From NCBI GenBank assembly GCA_949841355.1, contig CATKZP010000004.1, forward strand, positions 62,001-126,000: a stretch of DNA of 64,000 bases, read 5' to 3'. The position numbers and the translations under genes were made by a program. Of this stretch, positions 1-8,661 are shown piece by piece (positions within the stretch are counted from its first letter, which is position 1; the number at the start of each line of letters is the position of its first letter). This DNA comes from an uncultured Oscillospiraceae bacterium (GTDB lineage: Bacteria > Bacillota > Clostridia > Oscillospirales > Oscillospiraceae). Below the pieces are notes generated by a model. That model saw nothing but the letters and a program-made list of their open reading frames with translations. It made no database searches and was not told the origin of the DNA.

Positions 1-146
1 ACTCCGGCGGCAAACTCATCCCGGGTGAAGTTTTTCGCCCCCCGGCGGGCGTTGAATTGTCCGAAGCCCAGGTAAACCGCGTCCGCTCCGGCGCACACCG
101 CCGCGCGCAGCGCCTCCGGGCTTCCTGCTGGGGATAGTATTTCCAT
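1..146 (-). CDS. U32 family peptidase, N-terminal fragment
   Basis: The reverse strand opens with ATG at 146 and stays open to the window edge, giving MEILSPAGSPEALRAAVCAG and continuing through AVYLGF and FNARRGAKNF. This is the characteristic N-terminus of U32 (collagenase-like, YegQ/RlhA) proteins, which include enzymes of tRNA and rRNA hydroxylation as well as proteins annotated as peptidases. Only about 48 residues are in the window, so the subgroup cannot be assigned. It lies downstream of zapA on the same strand, separated by about 258 bases. Confidence 0.85.
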   Translation of the reverse strand, partial: MEILSPAGSPEALRAAVCAGADAVYLGFGQFNARRGAKNFTRDEFAAG

Positions 147-385
147 GCTTGCTTCTCTCGTTTCTCTGGATTTATCTTTTGGGCGGACGCGCTTAGCCTG
201 TTCCCGCTCGCGCCCGCATCACGGAGCGGCTTCGCCCCGGCTGGGAGAACGCCCCTACGGGGCCGGAGCTTCTTATCACGCTCGGATTGGCCGCGCGGCC
301 GGGCCGCTTTCGCTGCGTCTCAAGCAAAACCCAGTCCCACTGCGTGGTCCCTGGGCTTTTGCTTTCGCTCCGCTCCAAGCTCCCC

Positions 386-405
386 TGCGCGGCTATCCTC
401 GCGCT
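386..405 (-). repeat. 20-bp sequence shared with 39517-39536
   Basis: Read on the minus strand this is AGCGCGAGGATAGCCGCGCA, identical to the plus-strand sequence at 39517-39536. Both copies begin at the stop codon or last codons of a gene (zapA here, the YihY-family gene there). The rest of the 147-404 gap is GC-rich with no convincing gene. Confidence 0.6.
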
Positions 406-719
406 CACCTCTTTTGCTGCAATTTAAAAATTTCCCGTTTGGCCTCGCTCAGCTCGCCCTTCAGCCGGGAATTTTCCTCCACCAGGTCCTTGATCTGGCG
501 GCGCAGGTTTTCCGACGCCTCCCGCTCCTTAAAGCGCTCGTCAGCGATATTGACGGCGGTGAGCACGGCGCACCCCATCTGGGAGGAGCCGCCGGCCTTG
601 GTGGTCTCCCTCAGCTTTTCATCCACATAGGCGGCCACGCGGTGGACGTACTCCTCTCCCTCGGCGGCCAGCAGGGTGTACTTCAGCCCACCCACGGTAA
701 TGGTGACGCGGTTTTGCAT
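405..719 (-). CDS. zapA: cell division protein ZapA
   Basis: This 104-residue protein has the ZapA architecture: an N-terminal beta-rich head (VTITVGGLKYTLLA, about 5-18), a conserved helical segment around residues 28-68, and a C-terminal coiled coil (about 68-104, rich in E, K, L and R). ZapA binds polymerised FtsZ and bundles filaments at midcell. The length is normal. The start has GGAGGG a few bases upstream. The gene runs toward the U32 peptidase gene and may be cotranscribed with it. Assignment rests on family recognition. Confidence 0.9.
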   Translation of the reverse strand: MQNRVTITVGGLKYTLLAAEGEEYVHRVAAYVDEKLRETTKAGGSSQMGCAVLTAVNIADERFKEREASENLRRQIKDLVEENSRLKGELSEAKREIFKLQQKR

Positions 720-751
720 GGCGCTCCCTCCTGCACAGTGATTTACCTTAC

Positions 752-780
752 ATTATATCACAGCTTTGAAAAAAAGGAAA
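752..780 (-). promoter_or_regulatory. probable zapA promoter
   Basis: On the minus strand a perfect -10 TATAAT (752-757) lies 17 bases from a weak -35 TTTCCT (775-780) in a T-rich stretch, about 35 bases upstream of the zapA start. Confidence 0.55.
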
Positions 781-824
781 TGAAAAAAGTATAAAAGTCC
801 GCTGATTTTTCATCGGGGCCCGCC

Positions 825-853
825 TTGATTTTTCCGCCCGCCCGTGCTATGCT
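825..853 (+). promoter_or_regulatory. sigma-A-type promoter for the 907 gene
   Basis: TTGATT (825-830) and TATGCT (848-853) are separated by exactly 17 bases, about 55 bases upstream of the small membrane protein gene. Confidence 0.6.
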
Positions 854-906
854 GTTTGCGAACGCGTCCCGTCTGGGGACGGAAGCTGGAAAGGAGGCGT
901 ATTGGC

Positions 907-1173
907 ATGGACGACAAGCAAAACCGCGCCGCAGGGCGGAAAGCCGCCCTCAAGGAGCTGCTGGAGGGCGCCGCCATGGCCGCGCTGGGGGCGGTCATGT
1001 GGATGCTGGGCGGGGATTTCACCTTCGTGGAGGGCGTGACCACCCGGAGCGAGGGCCGCACCCAGATGTACCTAATGGTGGGAGCCGCGGCGCTGATTAT
1101 CATTGGCGCGGTGTTTCTGGTGCTGGGGCTGATCCACCTGATCCGGCCGGGCGGCGGCAAAAAAGAGGGCTGA
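907..1173 (+). CDS. small two-helix membrane protein, unknown function
   Basis: This 88-residue protein is not assigned to a family. It has a charged N-terminus (MDDKQNRAAGRKAALKE), a hydrophobic helix near 20-33, a short polar loop, and a stronger membrane helix near 52-76 (LMVGAAALIIIGAVFLVLG) ending in a basic tail. The start at 907 is chosen because AAAGGAGG lies 9 bases upstream; an in-frame extension to 844 would overlap the promoter -10 region. It is monocistronic, since the glyS promoter follows directly. Confidence 0.7.
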   Translation: MDDKQNRAAGRKAALKELLEGAAMAALGAVMWMLGGDFTFVEGVTTRSEGRTQMYLMVGAAALIIIGAVFLVLGLIHLIRPGGGKKEG

Positions 1174-1195
1174 GCTGCGTTTTCCGCCCGCCCCC

Positions 1196-1224
1196 TTGAC
1201 AGCCCCGGCTTTCTGTAATAGAAT
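1196..1224 (+). promoter_or_regulatory. glyS promoter
   Basis: TTGACA (1196-1201), 17 bases, TAGAAT (1219-1224). It precedes the T-box leader. Confidence 0.8.
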
Positions 1225-1230
1225 GGACGG

Positions 1231-1460
1231 CGCAAAGCAGTGACGGAGAACAGTACCCCACGCCTGGAGCTTCAGAGAGAGGATGGCCGGTGAGAATCCT
1301 CCGAGGGCGCGGCGGGAAGGCGCTCCCGAGTCCGGGCAGGAAATGGCCCGGCGGTCCCCGCCGTTACCGGGCAAGAGCGCGGGCGGAGCCCGAATTCAGG
1401 TGGAACCGCGGACTTTCATCAAGTTCGCCCTGAGCCAGACGGCTCGGGGCGTTTTCATTT
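1231..1460 (+). promoter_or_regulatory. T-box leader of glyS
   Basis: The leader contains AGGTGGAACCGCGG at 1398-1411, the T-box bulge that pairs with the acceptor end of uncharged tRNA. A terminator follows at 1426-1459 (CGCCCTGAGCC, 4-nt loop, GGCTCGGGGCG, then TTTTCATTT). Upstream are the AGTA-type element of stem I near 1256 and several GC-rich stems. Transcription into glyS is therefore expected to depend on uncharged tRNA-Gly. I could not fix the specifier codon by eye. Confidence 0.9.
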
Positions 1461-1586
1461 GTAAGGGAAGGGGGCGCGGCCAAGCGCACGCTGCTGCCGG
1501 CTCACCTGGGAGATCCTGCGCCGCATCCCCGTAGTCCTATCTCATATAAAAACCCATTCAACCACATCAAAGGAGCGGATATCACC

Positions 1587-3011
1587 ATGAAAAACAGCGA
1601 GAAGAGTATGGAAAAGATCGTCAACCTCTGCAAGTCCCGGGGCTTCATCTTCGCCGGCAGCGAGATCTACGGCGGCCTGGCCAACACCTGGGACTACGGC
1701 CCCCTGGGCGTGGAGCTGAAGAACAACGTGAAAAAGGCCTGGTGGAAGAAGTTCGTCCAGGAAAACCCCTACAACGTGGGGCTGGACGCCGCCATCCTCA
1801 TGAACCCCCAGGTGTGGGTGGCCTCAGGCCACGTGGGCGGCTTCTCCGACCCGCTCATGGACTGCAAGGAGTGCCACGAGCGCTTTCGCGCCGACAAGGT
1901 CATTGAGGACTGGTGCCAGGAGAACGGCTTCGAGCTGGGCCGCAGCGTGGACTCCATGAGCCAGCAGGAGATGAAGGCGTTTATTGACGAGCACAGGATC
2001 GCCTGCCCCACCTGCGGCAAGTTCAACTGGACCGATATCCGCCAGTTCAACCTGATGTTCAAGACCTTCCAGGGGGTCACGGAGGACGCCAAGAACACCG
2101 TCTACCTGCGGCCCGAGACCGCCCAGGGCATTTTCACCAACTTCGTCAACGTCCAGCGCACCACCAGGCGCAAGCTGCCCTTCGGCATCGGCCAGATCGG
2201 CAAGAGCTTCCGCAACGAGATCACCCCGGGCAATTTCATCTTCCGCACCCGGGAGTTCGAGCAGATGGAGCTGGAGTTCTTCTGCAAGCCGGGCACCGAG
2301 CTGGAGTGGTTCCAATATTGGAAGAACTTCTGCCACCAGTGGCTGCTGGACCTGGGCGTCAAGGACGAGAACCTGCGCCTGCGCGATCACGACCCCGAGG
2401 AGCTCAGCCACTACTCCAACGCCACCACCGACTTTGAGTTCGCCTTCCCCTTCACCGACTGGGGCGAGCTGTGGGGGGTGGCCAGCCGCACCGACTTCGA
2501 CCTCACCGCCCACCAGAACACCTCCGGCAAGGACCTGACCTACTTCGACCAGGAGACCAACGAGCACTATGTCCCCTACGTCATCGAGCCCTCCCTGGGG
2601 GTGGAGCGGATGCTGCTGGCCTTCCTCTGCAACGCCTACGACGAGGAGGTGGTGGACGAGGCCAAGAACGACGTGCGCACCGTTCTCCACCTCCACCCCG
2701 CCCTGGCCCCCTTCAAGTGCGCGGTGCTGCCCCTGTCCAAGAAGCTGAGCGATAAGGCCCGGGAGATCCAGACCGAGTTGTCCAAATATTTCATGGTGGA
2801 CTTCGACGACGCGGGGTCCATCGGCAAGCGCTACCGCCGCCAGGACGAAATCGGCACGCCCTACTGCGTCACCATGGACTTCGCCACCGTGGGCAGCGAA
2901 ACCGAGATTGCCGACCACGCCGTCACCATCCGGGACCGGGACACTATGGAGCAGGTCCGCGTGCCCATCAGCGAGCTCAAAACCTGGCTGGAGAAGAAAC
3001 TGGCCTACTGA
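1587..3011 (+). CDS. glyS: glycyl-tRNA synthetase, single-chain dimeric type
   Basis: This 474-residue class II synthetase charges tRNA-Gly. It starts with the typical [20 protein letters not shown] and carries class II motif 2 near 199-225 ([26 protein letters not shown]) and motif 3 near 337-350 ([14 protein letters not shown]). The C-terminal anticodon-binding domain covers about 375-470. It is the eukaryote/archaea-like alpha2 form, not the GlyQ/GlyS tetramer. AAAGGAG lies upstream of the ATG. Expression is under the T-box leader just upstream. Length is normal for the family. Confidence 0.97.
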   Translation: MKNSEKSMEKIVNLCKSRGFIFAGSEIYGGLANTWDYGPLGVELKNNVKKAWWKKFVQENPYNVGLDAAILMNPQVWVASGHVGGFSDPLMDCKECHERFRADKVIEDWCQENGFELGRSVDSMSQQEMKAFIDEHRIACPTCGKFNWTDIRQFNLMFKTFQGVTEDAKNTVYLRPETAQGIFTNFVNVQRTTRRKLPFGIGQIGKSFRNEITPGNFIFRTREFEQMELEFFCKPGTELEWFQYWKNFCHQWLLDLGVKDENLRLRDHDPEELSHYSNATTDFEFAFPFTDWGELWGVASRTDFDLTAHQNTSGKDLTYFDQETNEHYVPYVIEPSLGVERMLLAFLCNAYDEEVVDEAKNDVRTVLHLHPALAPFKCAVLPLSKKLSDKAREIQTELSKYFMVDFDDAGSIGKRYRRQDEIGTPYCVTMDFATVGSETEIADHAVTIRDRDTMEQVRVPISELKTWLEKKLAY

Positions 3012-3073
3012 TTTCGTTAACTTTCCGTAAAATTCCGCGTTTGTCCGTGCACAGCGGGGTAAATTGTGGTAGA

Positions 3074-3105
3074 ATACCGGCGGCGGGACTCCCTGCCGCC
3101 GGTAT
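3074..3105 (+). repeat. inverted repeat between glyS and the LTA-synthase-like gene
   Basis: Arms ATACCGGCGGC / GCCGCCGGTAT, extended by a G-U pair and two more pairs, give a 14-bp stem with a 4-nt loop. The following bases (TGCTTAA) are not a good U-tract, so it may be a weak glyS terminator or a 5' leader structure. Confidence 0.6.
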
Positions 3106-3143
3106 TGCTTAACACCCTGCATTCATCTTGTGGAGGCCCTGCG

Positions 3144-5003
3144 ATGAGACGACTATTCTCCTGTTTTCTGCTCCAGACGCGCCCGGAGCCCGGGCTGACC
3201 GCCCCCCGCCGGGCGGCGTTCTGGCTTTGGAACGGCTTTTTGATGCTGGGCGCGGCGCTGGCGCTGGGGCTGCTCTGCCTGATGCTGGCCCCCGCCCAGT
3301 ACGGCTGGGAGCTGTTTTACGATTACCTCGCCCACCCGGCGCTGACCGCGCTCAACCTGCTCCCTCCCGTGGTGCTCATGGCGCTGCTCTACGGCCTCAC
3401 CGGGCGGGCCTGGCTGGCCTATGTGCTCACCGCCCTGCCGGTGCTGGGCCTGGCCGCCGGCAACGCCTACAAGATGTTCTTCCGGGACGACCCCGTCATC
3501 GCCCGGGACCTGCTCTTGCTGGGGGAGGCGGGGAACATGGCGGGCAAGTACCAGCTGTTTTTGTTCGGCAAGCTGACCGCCGCCCTGGCCTGCGCGGTGC
3601 TCAGCGCCGCGCTGCTGGCCCTGCTGGCCCGGGGCCGGCCTCTGGGGCGTTTCCGGGCGGCCGCCGCCGGGGCTGCCCTGACCTGCGCCGCCGCCCTGGC
3701 CCCGCTGTACGCCAGCGACCAGCTGTACCAGGCCAACGCCAACGAGGAACACATCAACAAGTGGTCCGTCACCCAGCAGTACGTGTCCCGGGGCCTGCTC
3801 TACCCCTTCCTCCACAGCGTGAAGGACGCCTTCCCCCAGCCCCCCGACGGCTACAGCCAGCGGGAGGCGGAGGTGTGGCTGGCCGAATATGAGGACGGCG
3901 GCATCCCCGAGGACAAAAAGGTGAACATCGTGGGGGTGATGCTGGAGGCCTTTGCCGACTTCTCCCAGTTTGAGGAGATCCAGTTCACCCAGGACGTGTA
4001 CGCCGCCTACCACGCGCTGGAGGCGGAGGGCTATTCCGGCAGCCTGCTCACCAACATCTTCGCCGGGGGTACCGTCAACACCGAGCGGGCCTTCCTCACC
4101 GGCGTGGGGGACGGGGACTATGACTACCGGGGAGACGCCTCCTCCTACGTCCGCTGGCTCAAGGAACAGGGCTACCGGACCTCCGGCAGCCACCCCTCCT
4201 ACAACTGGTTCTACAACCGGCAGAACGTGAATACCTACCTGGGCTTCGACGCCTACCGGTTCACGGAGGACTATTTCTGGCCGGTATACGGCGCCGACCC
4301 CGTGCTCAACGACGAGTGGTTCCTGCCCGACCTCACCCAGAGCGTCCTGGAGCAGCTGGAGGAGGACGCGCCGCTGTTCTCCTTCTCCGTGTCCTACCAG
4401 GGCCACGGGCCCTACAGCGACAATACCTGCTGGTGGGGCGAGCCGGAGGACTACTTCACCAACCCTGAGCTGGACGAGGCATCCCGGTATATTCTGGCCA
4501 ACTACCTGGGCTCGGTGAAGGACACCCAGAAGCACCTGGCCCAGATGACGGACGCCTTCCGCGCGTCGGACGAGCCCATCGTGCTGGTGGTGTTCGGGGA
4601 CCACAAGCCCTGGCTGGGCAATGGGAACAGCGTCTATCAGGCGCTGGGCATCGACTTCGACCAGGGGACCGAAAAGGGCTTTTATCACTACTGGTCCACC
4701 CGCTACCTCATCTGGGCCAACGACGCGGCCAAGGCCGTCCTCGGCCGCGACCTGACGGGGGACGGCCCGGACATCTCCCCCTGCTTTCTGATGAACGTGC
4801 TGTTCCAGCAGCTGGGCTGGACGGGGGACGCCTATATGCAGGCCATGGACCAGTGCCTCGCGCAGCTGCCGGTGGTCCACACCCACGGCGCCCACATCAC
4901 CGCCGGAGGGGCGCTGAATGCCCCCCTCACCCCGGAGCAGGAGGAACTGGTCCGCCGCTTCCACTGCCTGGGCTACTACCGCACCCACACCTTCGCCGGA
5001 TGA
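3144..5003 (+). CDS. LTA synthase-like phosphoglycerol transferase
   Basis: The 619-residue protein has five predicted N-terminal membrane helices (within about residues 20-200) and then an extracellular alkaline-phosphatase/sulfatase-fold domain from about 245. The nucleophile region is GGTVNTERAFLTG, with candidate Thr313; the metal-binding motif GDHKP lies near 485-490. This matches the LtaS/MdoB superfamily, which transfers glycerol phosphate to membrane glycolipid or glycan at the cell surface. ATG 3144 is preferred because TGGAGG precedes it; the longer frame from 3066 would start inside the hairpin. The substrate is not evident. Its stop overlaps an alternative larE start. Confidence 0.85.
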   Translation: MRRLFSCFLLQTRPEPGLTAPRRAAFWLWNGFLMLGAALALGLLCLMLAPAQYGWELFYDYLAHPALTALNLLPPVVLMALLYGLTGRAWLAYVLTALPVLGLAAGNAYKMFFRDDPVIARDLLLLGEAGNMAGKYQLFLFGKLTAALACAVLSAALLALLARGRPLGRFRAAAAGAALTCAAALAPLYASDQLYQANANEEHINKWSVTQQYVSRGLLYPFLHSVKDAFPQPPDGYSQREAEVWLAEYEDGGIPEDKKVNIVGVMLEAFADFSQFEEIQFTQDVYAAYHALEAEGYSGSLLTNIFAGGTVNTERAFLTGVGDGDYDYRGDASSYVRWLKEQGYRTSGSHPSYNWFYNRQNVNTYLGFDAYRFTEDYFWPVYGADPVLNDEWFLPDLTQSVLEQLEEDAPLFSFSVSYQGHGPYSDNTCWWGEPEDYFTNPELDEASRYILANYLGSVKDTQKHLAQMTDAFRASDEPIVLVVFGDHKPWLGNGNSVYQALGIDFDQGTEKGFYHYWSTRYLIWANDAAKAVLGRDLTGDGPDISPCFLMNVLFQQLGWTGDAYMQAMDQCLAQLPVVHTHGAHITAGGALNAPLTPEQEELVRRFHCLGYYRTHTFAG

Positions 5004-5023
5004 GCGCAGAGGAGGAAGCCGCC

Positions 5024-5782
5024 ATGACCCTTCAGCAATTCTTTCAGGCCCAGCCGGAGGCGGCCCTGGCCTTTTCCGGCGGGGCGGACTCCGCCTACAT
5101 GCTGTACGCCGCCGCCCGGTATGCCCGGCGGGTGGGGGCCTACTGCGTCCGCTCCCCCTTCCAGCCCCGCTTTGAGTGGGAGGACGCCCGGCGGCTGGCC
5201 GGAGATCTGGGGGTGGAGCTGCGGGCGGTGGAGGTGGACGTGCTGGCCCTGCCCCAGGTGGCCGCCAACCCTCCCGACCGCTGTTACCACTGCAAGCGGG
5301 CCATCCTCTTCGCCATCGCCCGGGCCGCGGCGGAGGACGGGTTTTCCCTCCTGCTGGACGGCACCAACGCCTCGGACGACGCGGGGGACCGGCCCGGGAT
5401 GCGGGCCCTGCGGGAGCTGTCCGTCCGCTCCCCCCTGCGGGAGTGCGGGCTGACCAAGGGGGATGTGCGCCGGCTGTCCAAGGAGGCGGGGCTGTTCACC
5501 TGGAACAAGCCCGCCTACGCCTGCCTGGCCACCCGCGTCCCCGCCGGGGAGGCGATTACCCGGGAAAAGCTGCAAACCACCGAAGCGGCGGAGGCGCTGC
5601 TGTCCTCCCTGGGCTTTTCCGGCTTTCGGGTGCGGATGCCGGGGGGGCGGGCGCTGATCCAGCTGCCCGAGGACCAGCTGCCCCTGCTGCTGGAAAAGCG
5701 GGCCCAGGTGCTGGCGGGGCTGAAGCCCCTGTACCCCGGGGCCGCCCTGGACCTGGAGCCCCGGAGCGGGCTGGAATTATAA
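5024..5782 (+). CDS. larE: ATP-dependent sacrificial sulfur transferase LarE
   Basis: LarE adenylates and then sulfurates the carboxylates of the pyridinium precursor of the nickel-pincer nucleotide. The 252-residue protein has the PP-loop SGGADS (18-23), the DRCYHCK motif (near 84-90) and a single Cys near residue 167 in YACLATRVP, equivalent to the cysteine that donates its sulfur. Only one cysteine is seen there, so the sacrificial rather than the Fe-S-dependent type is likely. Start 5024 is chosen over ATG 5000 because AGAGGAGGAAG sits 7 bases before it. larC follows 18 bases downstream. Confidence 0.9.
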   Translation: MTLQQFFQAQPEAALAFSGGADSAYMLYAAARYARRVGAYCVRSPFQPRFEWEDARRLAGDLGVELRAVEVDVLALPQVAANPPDRCYHCKRAILFAIARAAAEDGFSLLLDGTNASDDAGDRPGMRALRELSVRSPLRECGLTKGDVRRLSKEAGLFTWNKPAYACLATRVPAGEAITREKLQTTEAAEALLSSLGFSGFRVRMPGGRALIQLPEDQLPLLLEKRAQVLAGLKPLYPGAALDLEPRSGLEL

Positions 5783-5800
5783 CGAAAAGGAGCGCACACT

Positions 5801-7036
5801 ATGCGTATACTGTATCTGGACTGCGGAATGGGCGCGGCGGGGGATATGCTCAGCGCCGCCCTGCTGGAGCTGCTGCCCGACCCGGACAGCTTTGTGGCCG
5901 AGATCAACGCCCTGGGCCTGCCCGGCGTCCACGTGGCCCGGGAGCGGGCGGTGAAGTGCGGCATCACCGGCACCCACCTGTCCGTCACTGTCCACGGCCA
6001 GCAGGAGCACAGCCACGACCACCACGACCATGACCACGAGCATGACCATCACCATCACCATGACCACGAGCATCATCACGGCCACCACCACAGCGGCATG
6101 GACGGCATTGGCCACATCGTCCGGGACCACCTGGACCTGCCCGAGCGGGTGAAGGAGCAGATCATGGCGGTGTACGCCCTCATCGCCCAGGCGGAGAGCC
6201 GGGTCCACGGCGTGCCGGTGGAGCAGGTCCACTTTCACGAGGTGGGCGCGCTGGACGCGGTGGCCGACATCACCATGGCGTGTATGCTCATGGACCGGCT
6301 GGCGCCGGACGAGGTGGTGTGCTCCCCCGTCCGGGTGGGCACGGGTCAGGTGCGCTGCGCCCACGGGGTGCTGCCGGTGCCCGCCCCCGCCGCCGCGCTG
6401 CTGCTGGAGGGCGTGCCCATCTACGGCGGCGATATCCAGGGGGAGCTGTGCACCCCCACCGGCGCTGCGCTGCTCCGGCATTTTGTCACCCGGTTCGGTG
6501 ATATGCCGGTGATGCGCCCCTCCGCCGTGGGCTACGGCTGCGGGCAGAAGGACTTTCCCGCCGCCAACTGCGTCCGGGCCATGCTGGGCGGCGCCCAGGA
6601 GGGCGGGGACGAGATCATCGAGCTGTCCTGCAATGTGGACGACATGACCGGCGAGGAGCTGGGATTCGCCATGGAGCAGCTGCTGGCCGGGGGCGCGCTG
6701 GACGTATACACCGTGCCCATCGGCATGAAGAAGTCCCGGCCGGGCGTGCTGCTGCGGGCGATGTGCGCCCCGGCGGACCGGGAGGCGGTGGCCCAGCTGC
6801 TCTTCCGCCACACCACCACTCTGGGCGTGCGGGAGTGCGCCCTGCGCCGCCGCGTGCTGGCGCGGTCCTCCACGGCGGCGGACACCCCCTTCGGCCCCGT
6901 CCGGCGCAAGCGGGCGGCGGGCTGCGGCGTGGAGCGCAGCAAGTTTGAGTTCGACGACCTGGCCGCCATCGCCCGCTCCCAGGGCGTCAGCCTGCGGGAG
7001 GCGGCGGAGCTGGCCCGGCAGTCCTTCCCCGAATAA
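5801..7036 (+). CDS. larC: nickel insertion protein LarC
   Basis: LarC is the CTP-dependent nickel chelatase that inserts Ni into the pincer cofactor precursor. The 411-residue frame starts MRILYLDCGMGAAGDML, typical of the family. It has a His/Asp-rich segment at about 69-100 (roughly 20 His), followed by the conserved core (QVHFHEVGALDAVADI, about 145-160) and the CTP-binding C-terminal half. In Lactobacillus plantarum LarC needs a programmed frameshift; here one uninterrupted frame encodes both halves. Paired with larE; larA and larB are not in the window. Confidence 0.93.
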   Translation: MRILYLDCGMGAAGDMLSAALLELLPDPDSFVAEINALGLPGVHVARERAVKCGITGTHLSVTVHGQQEHSHDHHDHDHEHDHHHHHDHEHHHGHHHSGMDGIGHIVRDHLDLPERVKEQIMAVYALIAQAESRVHGVPVEQVHFHEVGALDAVADITMACMLMDRLAPDEVVCSPVRVGTGQVRCAHGVLPVPAPAAALLLEGVPIYGGDIQGELCTPTGAALLRHFVTRFGDMPVMRPSAVGYGCGQKDFPAANCVRAMLGGAQEGGDEIIELSCNVDDMTGEELGFAMEQLLAGGALDVYTVPIGMKKSRPGVLLRAMCAPADREAVAQLLFRHTTTLGVRECALRRRVLARSSTAADTPFGPVRRKRAAGCGVERSKFEFDDLAAIARSQGVSLREAAELARQSFPE

Positions 7037-7048
7037 AAATAAGCCGAG

Positions 7049-7079
7049 CATTCCCCCTTCCCGCCCGGGAGGGGGAATG
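7049..7079 (+). terminator. hairpin after larC
   Basis: Arms CATTCCCCCT / AGGGGGAATG with a GC-rich interior lie 12 bases past the larC stop. There is no U-tract, so it is a weak terminator or a mRNA stabiliser rather than a canonical terminator. Confidence 0.5.
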
Positions 7080-7150
7080 TCCGCATACCCCAACCCTCTC
7101 CCGCCCGCCCCGGCGGGGGCAAAACCTGCTGAAAGTTTGGAGGAAACGCT

Positions 7151-7942
7151 ATGCAGCTCTTGATTTTTTTCCTGGTCAGCCTGCTGGCCAGCACAGTGGG
7201 CGCCGTGTGCGGCATCGGCGGCGGGGTCATCATCAAGCCGGTGCTGGACCTGCTGCGGCTGGAGGACGTGGCCGCCATCAGCTTCCTGTCCGGCTGCACG
7301 GTGCTGTCCATGAGCTGCTACTCGGTGGGCAAGGCCATGCTGGCCGGGGAGCGGCGGGTGTCCCTGTCCACGGGGACGCCGCTGGCCCTGGGCTCGGCGG
7401 TGGGGGGGCTGCTGGGCAGCAGGCTGTTCTCCGCCGTCAAGGCCATGTTCAGCGACCCCAACGCCGTGGGCTCGGTGCAGGCCGCGTGCCTGGCCGTGGT
7501 CACCCTGGGGACGCTGGGCTATACCCTGCGCAAGGACCGCGTGCGCACCCTGCGCCTGGAGAACAAGGCCGCCTGTGCCGCCATCGGGCTGGCGCTGGGC
7601 TGTATGTCCAGCTTTCTGGGCATCGGCGGCGGGCCCATTAACTTGGTGGTGCTCTATTACTTCTTCAGCATGGACACCAAGACCGCCGCGGCCAACAGCC
7701 TTTACATCATCTTCTTCGGCCAGCTGTTCAGCCTGATCGCCACCCTGGCCGCCCGCTCGGTGCCGCCCTTCCGGCCGGAGGTGCTGGCGCTGATGGTGGC
7801 GGGGGGCATCGGCGGCGGCGTCCTGGGCCGGGGGCTGAACAAAAAGCTGGACGCGCCTCTGGTGGATAAGCTGTTCATCGCCCTGATGGCCCTCATCATC
7901 GGCATCAGCGTGTTCAACTGCGCGCGGTACGCCGGAGTGTGA
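7151..7942 (+). CDS. TauE/SafE (TSUP) family permease
   Basis: This 263-residue polytopic protein has about eight helices in two repeated halves, each beginning with a glycine-rich motif: VCGIGGGVIIKPVLDLL near 20-36 and FLGIGGGPINLVVLYY near 157-172. That is diagnostic of the TauE/SafE family, whose members move sulfite, sulfoacetate or other sulfur-containing or organic anions. TGGAGG precedes the ATG. It lies 115 bases after larC on the same strand. A link to sulfur traffic around LarE is possible but is inference only. Confidence 0.85.
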   Translation: MQLLIFFLVSLLASTVGAVCGIGGGVIIKPVLDLLRLEDVAAISFLSGCTVLSMSCYSVGKAMLAGERRVSLSTGTPLALGSAVGGLLGSRLFSAVKAMFSDPNAVGSVQAACLAVVTLGTLGYTLRKDRVRTLRLENKAACAAIGLALGCMSSFLGIGGGPINLVVLYYFFSMDTKTAAANSLYIIFFGQLFSLIATLAARSVPPFRPEVLALMVAGGIGGGVLGRGLNKKLDAPLVDKLFIALMALIIGISVFNCARYAGV

Positions 7943-7945
7943 GGG

Positions 7946-7974
7946 TTGACTGCGGGCGGCGGCCATGGTACACT
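7946..7974 (+). promoter_or_regulatory. promoter for the 8024 gene
   Basis: TTGACT (7946-7951), 17 bases, TACACT (7969-7974), just after the TauE stop codon. Confidence 0.7.
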
Positions 7975-8023
7975 GAAATTAGGATTTTATCATTATAAAT
8001 AAAAATATGGAGGTGTGCTGCCC

Positions 8024-8503
8024 ATGGAAGCTGGGAAAGAACGCGGGGCCTCCGGCCGCAGGCCCCGCCTGATCTGCGCCGCAGTCGCCGCCGCCGTGAT
8101 TCTGATAACCGCCGCCCTGTGCGTTTTCGCGGGGCGGACCCGGCCGCTGGGGGAGCTGCTGGATTTTGACTTGTCCCTCACCGACGGGTGCGTTTTGGAG
8201 CGGAATTTTGACCCGGACGACTCGTACCAGATGCGTCCGGAGGAGGCCGCGGCGGTGATGGACCGCGTGGCCGCCCTCCCCGCCCGATACATGGGGCCGG
8301 ACGCCGGCGCGCCGGAGCAGGAGGGCGGCGGGTTCGACCTGCTCTTGTCCTCCCGGGATTACGGCATGGTTCTTCTCCTCTTTTATGAGGACGGGACCGT
8401 CAAGGCCGGGGCGGAGCGCTTCACCCGCTACGCCATCGGCCCGGCGGACTACCAGACCCTGCGGCAGCTGGTGGAGCCGGGGCAGGCCCCGGACTCCAAG
8501 TGA
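8024..8503 (+). CDS. membrane-anchored protein of unknown function
   Basis: This 159-residue protein has a basic N-terminus (about 1-15), one membrane helix (about 16-36, LICAAVAAAVILITAALCVF) and an extracytoplasmic domain of about 120 residues with several Asp/Glu-rich turns. I do not recognise the fold. ATG 8024 is preferred over GTG 8015 because GGAGG (8009-8013) is then at the right distance. It has its own promoter and terminator, so it is a single-gene unit. Confidence 0.75.
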   Translation: MEAGKERGASGRRPRLICAAVAAAVILITAALCVFAGRTRPLGELLDFDLSLTDGCVLERNFDPDDSYQMRPEEAAAVMDRVAALPARYMGPDAGAPEQEGGGFDLLLSSRDYGMVLLLFYEDGTVKAGAERFTRYAIGPADYQTLRQLVEPGQAPDSK

Positions 8504-8510
8504 CATAGGA

Positions 8511-8544
8511 AACAGCCCGGCGGTTTTCCGCCGGACTGTTTTTA
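8511..8544 (+). terminator. rho-independent terminator
   Basis: AACAGCCCGGCGG, TTTT loop, CCGCCGGACTGTT, then a T-run. It ends the 8024 unit. Confidence 0.85.
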
Positions 8545-8581
8545 TGCGCACATATTTGGGTCAATTCCCTGCGATCCCATA

Positions 8582-8610
8582 TGGATTTTTTCCCGAAGGT
8601 GTGGTACAAT
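8582..8610 (+). promoter_or_regulatory. possible promoter of the Sel1-repeat gene
   Basis: A -10 TACAAT (8605-8610) lies 17 bases from a weak -35 TGGATT (8582-8587), about 50 bases before the start codon. Confidence 0.45.
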
Positions 8611-8661
8611 GCTCCAAAGGCGCCCGCGGCGCGGCGGGAGAACGAAAGGAAGCGGATACAT

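Noticed and set aside
3041-3075. Promoter TTGTCC ... TAGAAT before the LTA-synthase-like gene
   Set aside because: The spacing is 23 bases, too long for a sigma-A promoter.
1824-3122. 432-codon minus-strand frame across glyS
   Set aside because: Low-complexity Val/Gly/Leu composition antisense to a certain gene.
5777-7966. 729-codon minus-strand frame across larC and the TauE gene
   Set aside because: His/Ala/Gly-rich shadow of two well-supported genes.
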